This document shows, in pieces, positions 62,176-64,000 of a stretch of 64,000 nt of DNA (position 1 is the stretch's first letter; each line of letters begins with the position of its first letter). The notes beneath the pieces are model-generated. The model was given only the letters and a program-made list of their open reading frames with translations. It had not been told where the DNA came from and made no database searches. Location of the stretch: contig OY762943.1 of NCBI GenBank assembly GCA_963667145.1, positions 124,001-188,000 on the forward strand, read 5' to 3'. Made by a program: the position numbers and the translations under genes. This stretch comes from G963667145 sp963667145. Its GTDB lineage: Bacteria > Cloacimonadota > Cloacimonadia > G963667145.

Positions 62176-62946
62176 ATGTTTAGATTCGAAGAAATTGCAA
62201 TCCCAAAGAGTCTATCGGAGGCTGCGGAATTATTGGCTACATCAGGTAGCGTTCCTGTTTCTGGTGGACTTTTTTTGCGGTTTGCAAAAGTCAAATGTCA
62301 GAAAGCTGTTGATTTGTCCGAGTTAGGTTTGGATTTCATCAAAAAAAGTGGTTCAACTGTAGAAATAGGTGCAACGACTTCTTTGCGAAAAATAGAGTTG
62401 GATACCGCAGACTATTTTGGAGGAGCTTTAAGCGTTGCTGCTTCACACATTCTGGGTGTGCAGTTTAGGAATTTGGCAACCATTGGCGGAGCGGTTATGG
62501 CAAAGCACGGATTTTCCAATTTGATTACCGTTTTGTTAGCTCTAGATGCAAAGTTGGTTTTTGCTTCGGGAAAAGTTGTCAGTTTGGCGGATTTCATCGA
62601 AAACAAGGTTGAAAAAGAGTTGTTGGAAAAAATTGTCATTGAGAACATTTTCGACAAAGTCAGTTTTCAATTGTTGCAACACACCTCTTTGGACATTGCG
62701 GTTTTAAATATCTGCGTAGCCAAAAAAGGTAAGGAAATTAACATCAGCGTTGGCTCTAGACCTCAAATTGCCGTGAGAGCAAAATCGGCGGAAAAAGAGT
62801 TTGCAAGTAGTGGCGATGTTTTGGCTACGGTTAAAGTTGCTGTTGATGAAATTTCTTTCGGAAAGGACGTGCGAGGTAGCGGTGAATATCGCAAGGCTTT
62901 GGCTGAGAGTTTGATAGAAAAAGCGATTGTGGAGGTAAGCAAATGA
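62176..62946 (+). CDS. Molybdenum hydroxylase FAD-binding subunit
   Basis: 256 residues of the CO/xanthine dehydrogenase medium-subunit fold. LATIGGAVMAKHGFSNLITV is the FAD-binding block and GSGEYRKALAESLIEKA the C-terminal one. It moves electrons from the Fe-S subunit to FAD. ATG 62176 lies 5 bp after GGAGG. It overlaps the Fe-S subunit by 4 bp. The order FAD, Fe-S, Mo is common in xanthine dehydrogenase-type operons. Confidence 0.85.
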   Translation: MFRFEEIAIPKSLSEAAELLATSGSVPVSGGLFLRFAKVKCQKAVDLSELGLDFIKKSGSTVEIGATTSLRKIELDTADYFGGALSVAASHILGVQFRNLATIGGAVMAKHGFSNLITVLLALDAKLVFASGKVVSLADFIENKVEKELLEKIVIENIFDKVSFQLLQHTSLDIAVLNICVAKKGKEINISVGSRPQIAVRAKSAEKEFASSGDVLATVKVAVDEISFGKDVRGSGEYRKALAESLIEKAIVEVSK

Positions 62947-63398
62947 AATTAGACATTATTTTGAACGGAGAACCGAAATCTTACCTCATCAACGAGGACG
63001 AATACCTTTTGGATGTTTTGCGAAATAACGGAATTACAAGCGTGAAAAGAAGTTGCGACTCTTCTTCTTGTGCGATGTGCACCGTTTTGCTTGAGGGCAA
63101 ACCAATTCTTTCTTGTTCGTTTTTGGCAGCTCGTGCTCAAGGCAAAGCTGTTACCACTGTCGAAGGCATTCAAAAAGAGGTCGCAGAGTTTTTCAAGGCG
63201 ATGAACCAAGAGGGTGCTATCCAGTGTGGATACTGCGATTCCGCTTTGGCTGTGACTGTTTATGCTATGGTTAAGGAGCTTGGCACAAATTTAAGCGATG
63301 AGCAAATTAGACATTATGTAGGCGGAAATGTTTGTCGTTGTTCAGGTTATATGAGCCAAATGCGAGCTATAAAAACATTTTTGGGAGGTTTAAAATGA
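62943..63398 (+). CDS. Molybdenum hydroxylase 2Fe-2S subunit
   Basis: 151 residues. The plant-type cluster uses CDSSSCAMC and a later Cys (ILSC); the second cluster uses CGYC and CRCSGY in the helical domain. CGYCDSALAV has Asp-Ser where many relatives have Ser/Thr-Pro. It carries electrons between the molybdenum and FAD subunits. It overlaps both neighbours by 4 bp. Confidence 0.9.
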   Translation: MKLDIILNGEPKSYLINEDEYLLDVLRNNGITSVKRSCDSSSCAMCTVLLEGKPILSCSFLAARAQGKAVTTVEGIQKEVAEFFKAMNQEGAIQCGYCDSALAVTVYAMVKELGTNLSDEQIRHYVGGNVCRCSGYMSQMRAIKTFLGGLK

Positions 63399-64000
63399 GT
63401 AAAATTGTTGGAATTTCTGTTCCCAAAAACGACGGCGAAGGAATGATAAAAGGTAAGCCACTCTATACCAACGATATGGCTATGCGAGATCCCGATGCTT
63501 TGATAGTCAAGATTATGCGTTCGCCCCATCCATTTGCTCGCATCAAATCTATCGATAAGAGTGTTGCTGAGAAGATGACGGGCGTTGCTACCATCATCAC
63601 TCATTTGGATGCTGATGTTCCTCGCATCATTTATACGCGTGCAGGACAAGGATTTCCAGAGCCTTCTCCACACGACAAGTTCATTTTAGATGAGTATGTT
63701 AGATATGTTGGCGACGAAGTTTTGGCTGTGGCTGCTGTGGATGAGCGGACTGCCGAAGTTGCTTTGAAAGCTATCAAAGTTGAGTATGAGGTGTTAGAGC
63801 CTGTGCTTGATTTTGAAAAAGCCGAAAGTCACAAAAGCGTTATTCATCCCGAGCCGGAAGCTCACGAAATGTTCCCGATAGGCTTTGACCCCAAGAACAA
63901 CTTGGCTTGCTCCTATTCTTGTGAGGATGGCAACACCGATTTGGAGATGTCCAAGAGCGACATAGTTGTCGAGGACACTTTTTACACACAGGCTCAGGCA
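63395..64000 (+). CDS. Molybdenum hydroxylase large (Mo-binding) subunit, N-terminal part
   Basis: The first 202 residues of a gene that runs off the right edge. GKPLYTNDMAMRD, RSPHPFARIKSID and EYVRYVGDEVLAVAAVDERT are the aldehyde oxidase/xanthine dehydrogenase a/b-hammerhead domain. The molybdopterin-binding and catalytic Glu regions lie beyond the window, so xanthine dehydrogenase cannot be told from other purine or aldehyde hydroxylases. ATG 63395 overlaps the previous stop. Confidence 0.87.
   Translation, partial: MSKIVGISVPKNDGEGMIKGKPLYTNDMAMRDPDALIVKIMRSPHPFARIKSIDKSVAEKMTGVATIITHLDADVPRIIYTRAGQGFPEPSPHDKFILDEYVRYVGDEVLAVAAVDERTAEVALKAIKVEYEVLEPVLDFEKAESHKSVIHPEPEAHEMFPIGFDPKNNLACSYSCEDGNTDLEMSKSDIVVEDTFYTQAQA

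Overview
All genes in this 64 kb window that I can support lie on the + strand, packed with short gaps or 1-30 bp overlaps. By eye the DNA is roughly 40% G+C. Lipid A (lpxK), LPS transport (lptE-like) and several lipoprotein genes indicate a Gram-negative outer membrane. A one-chain pyruvate:ferredoxin oxidoreductase, an iron-sulfur flavoprotein, an iron-dependent alcohol dehydrogenase and a molybdenum hydroxylase indicate an anaerobic, probably fermentative life. SecA carries an enlarged middle region of the kind seen in Bacteroidetes/Chlorobi/Fibrobacter-type lineages, but I cannot name a phylum with confidence. TTG start codons with good Shine-Dalgarno sequences are common.

Layout. 1-5.6 kb: end of a cysteine synthase-family gene, a CAU tRNA, a RodZ-like protein, gatC, a radical SAM protein and secA. 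5.6-16.6 kb: a continuous run of envelope, potassium uptake and housekeeping genes (SEC59-like, GT2, adk, trkH, trkA, a HAMP/PAS-like membrane protein, rluD, lpxK, a PBP4-type carboxypeptidase, trpS, crcB, hemW-like). 16.6-19.7 kb: three lipoprotein genes (LpoB-like, COG3014-like, LPP20-like). 19.7-26.6 kb: ligA, then an A+T-rich restriction-modification island whose methylase carries an in-frame palindromic element encoding a DUF559/Vsr-like nuclease. 26.6-31.4 kb: a SulP transporter, then a homocysteine/methionine operon (HcyBio/DUF39, UPF0280, metF) preceded by what looks like a Met-codon leader-peptide attenuator. 31.5-36.2 kb: a complete branched-chain amino acid ABC transporter (livKHMGF). 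36.2-46.9 kb: nifJ, a CIRCE-controlled grpE, two redox genes, dnaK, dnaJ, lptE-like and rluB. 46.9-47.7 kb: the only long gene-free stretch; it holds a candidate structured RNA with three H-type pseudoknots. 47.7-52.8 kb: gpmI, gatA, nifU-like, glmS. 52.8-59.0 kb: four tandem Aas-like acyl-ACP/acyl-CoA synthetase paralogs. 59.0-64 kb: a Nudix protein, an MscS channel, cinA and the start of a xanthine dehydrogenase-type operon.

The three most interesting items are the methionine attenuator (28.3-28.5 kb), the nuclease-bearing palindromic element inside the methylase gene with a related repeat that forms the start of the specificity gene (23.5-24.2 kb), and the pseudoknotted RNA candidate (47.0-47.35 kb).
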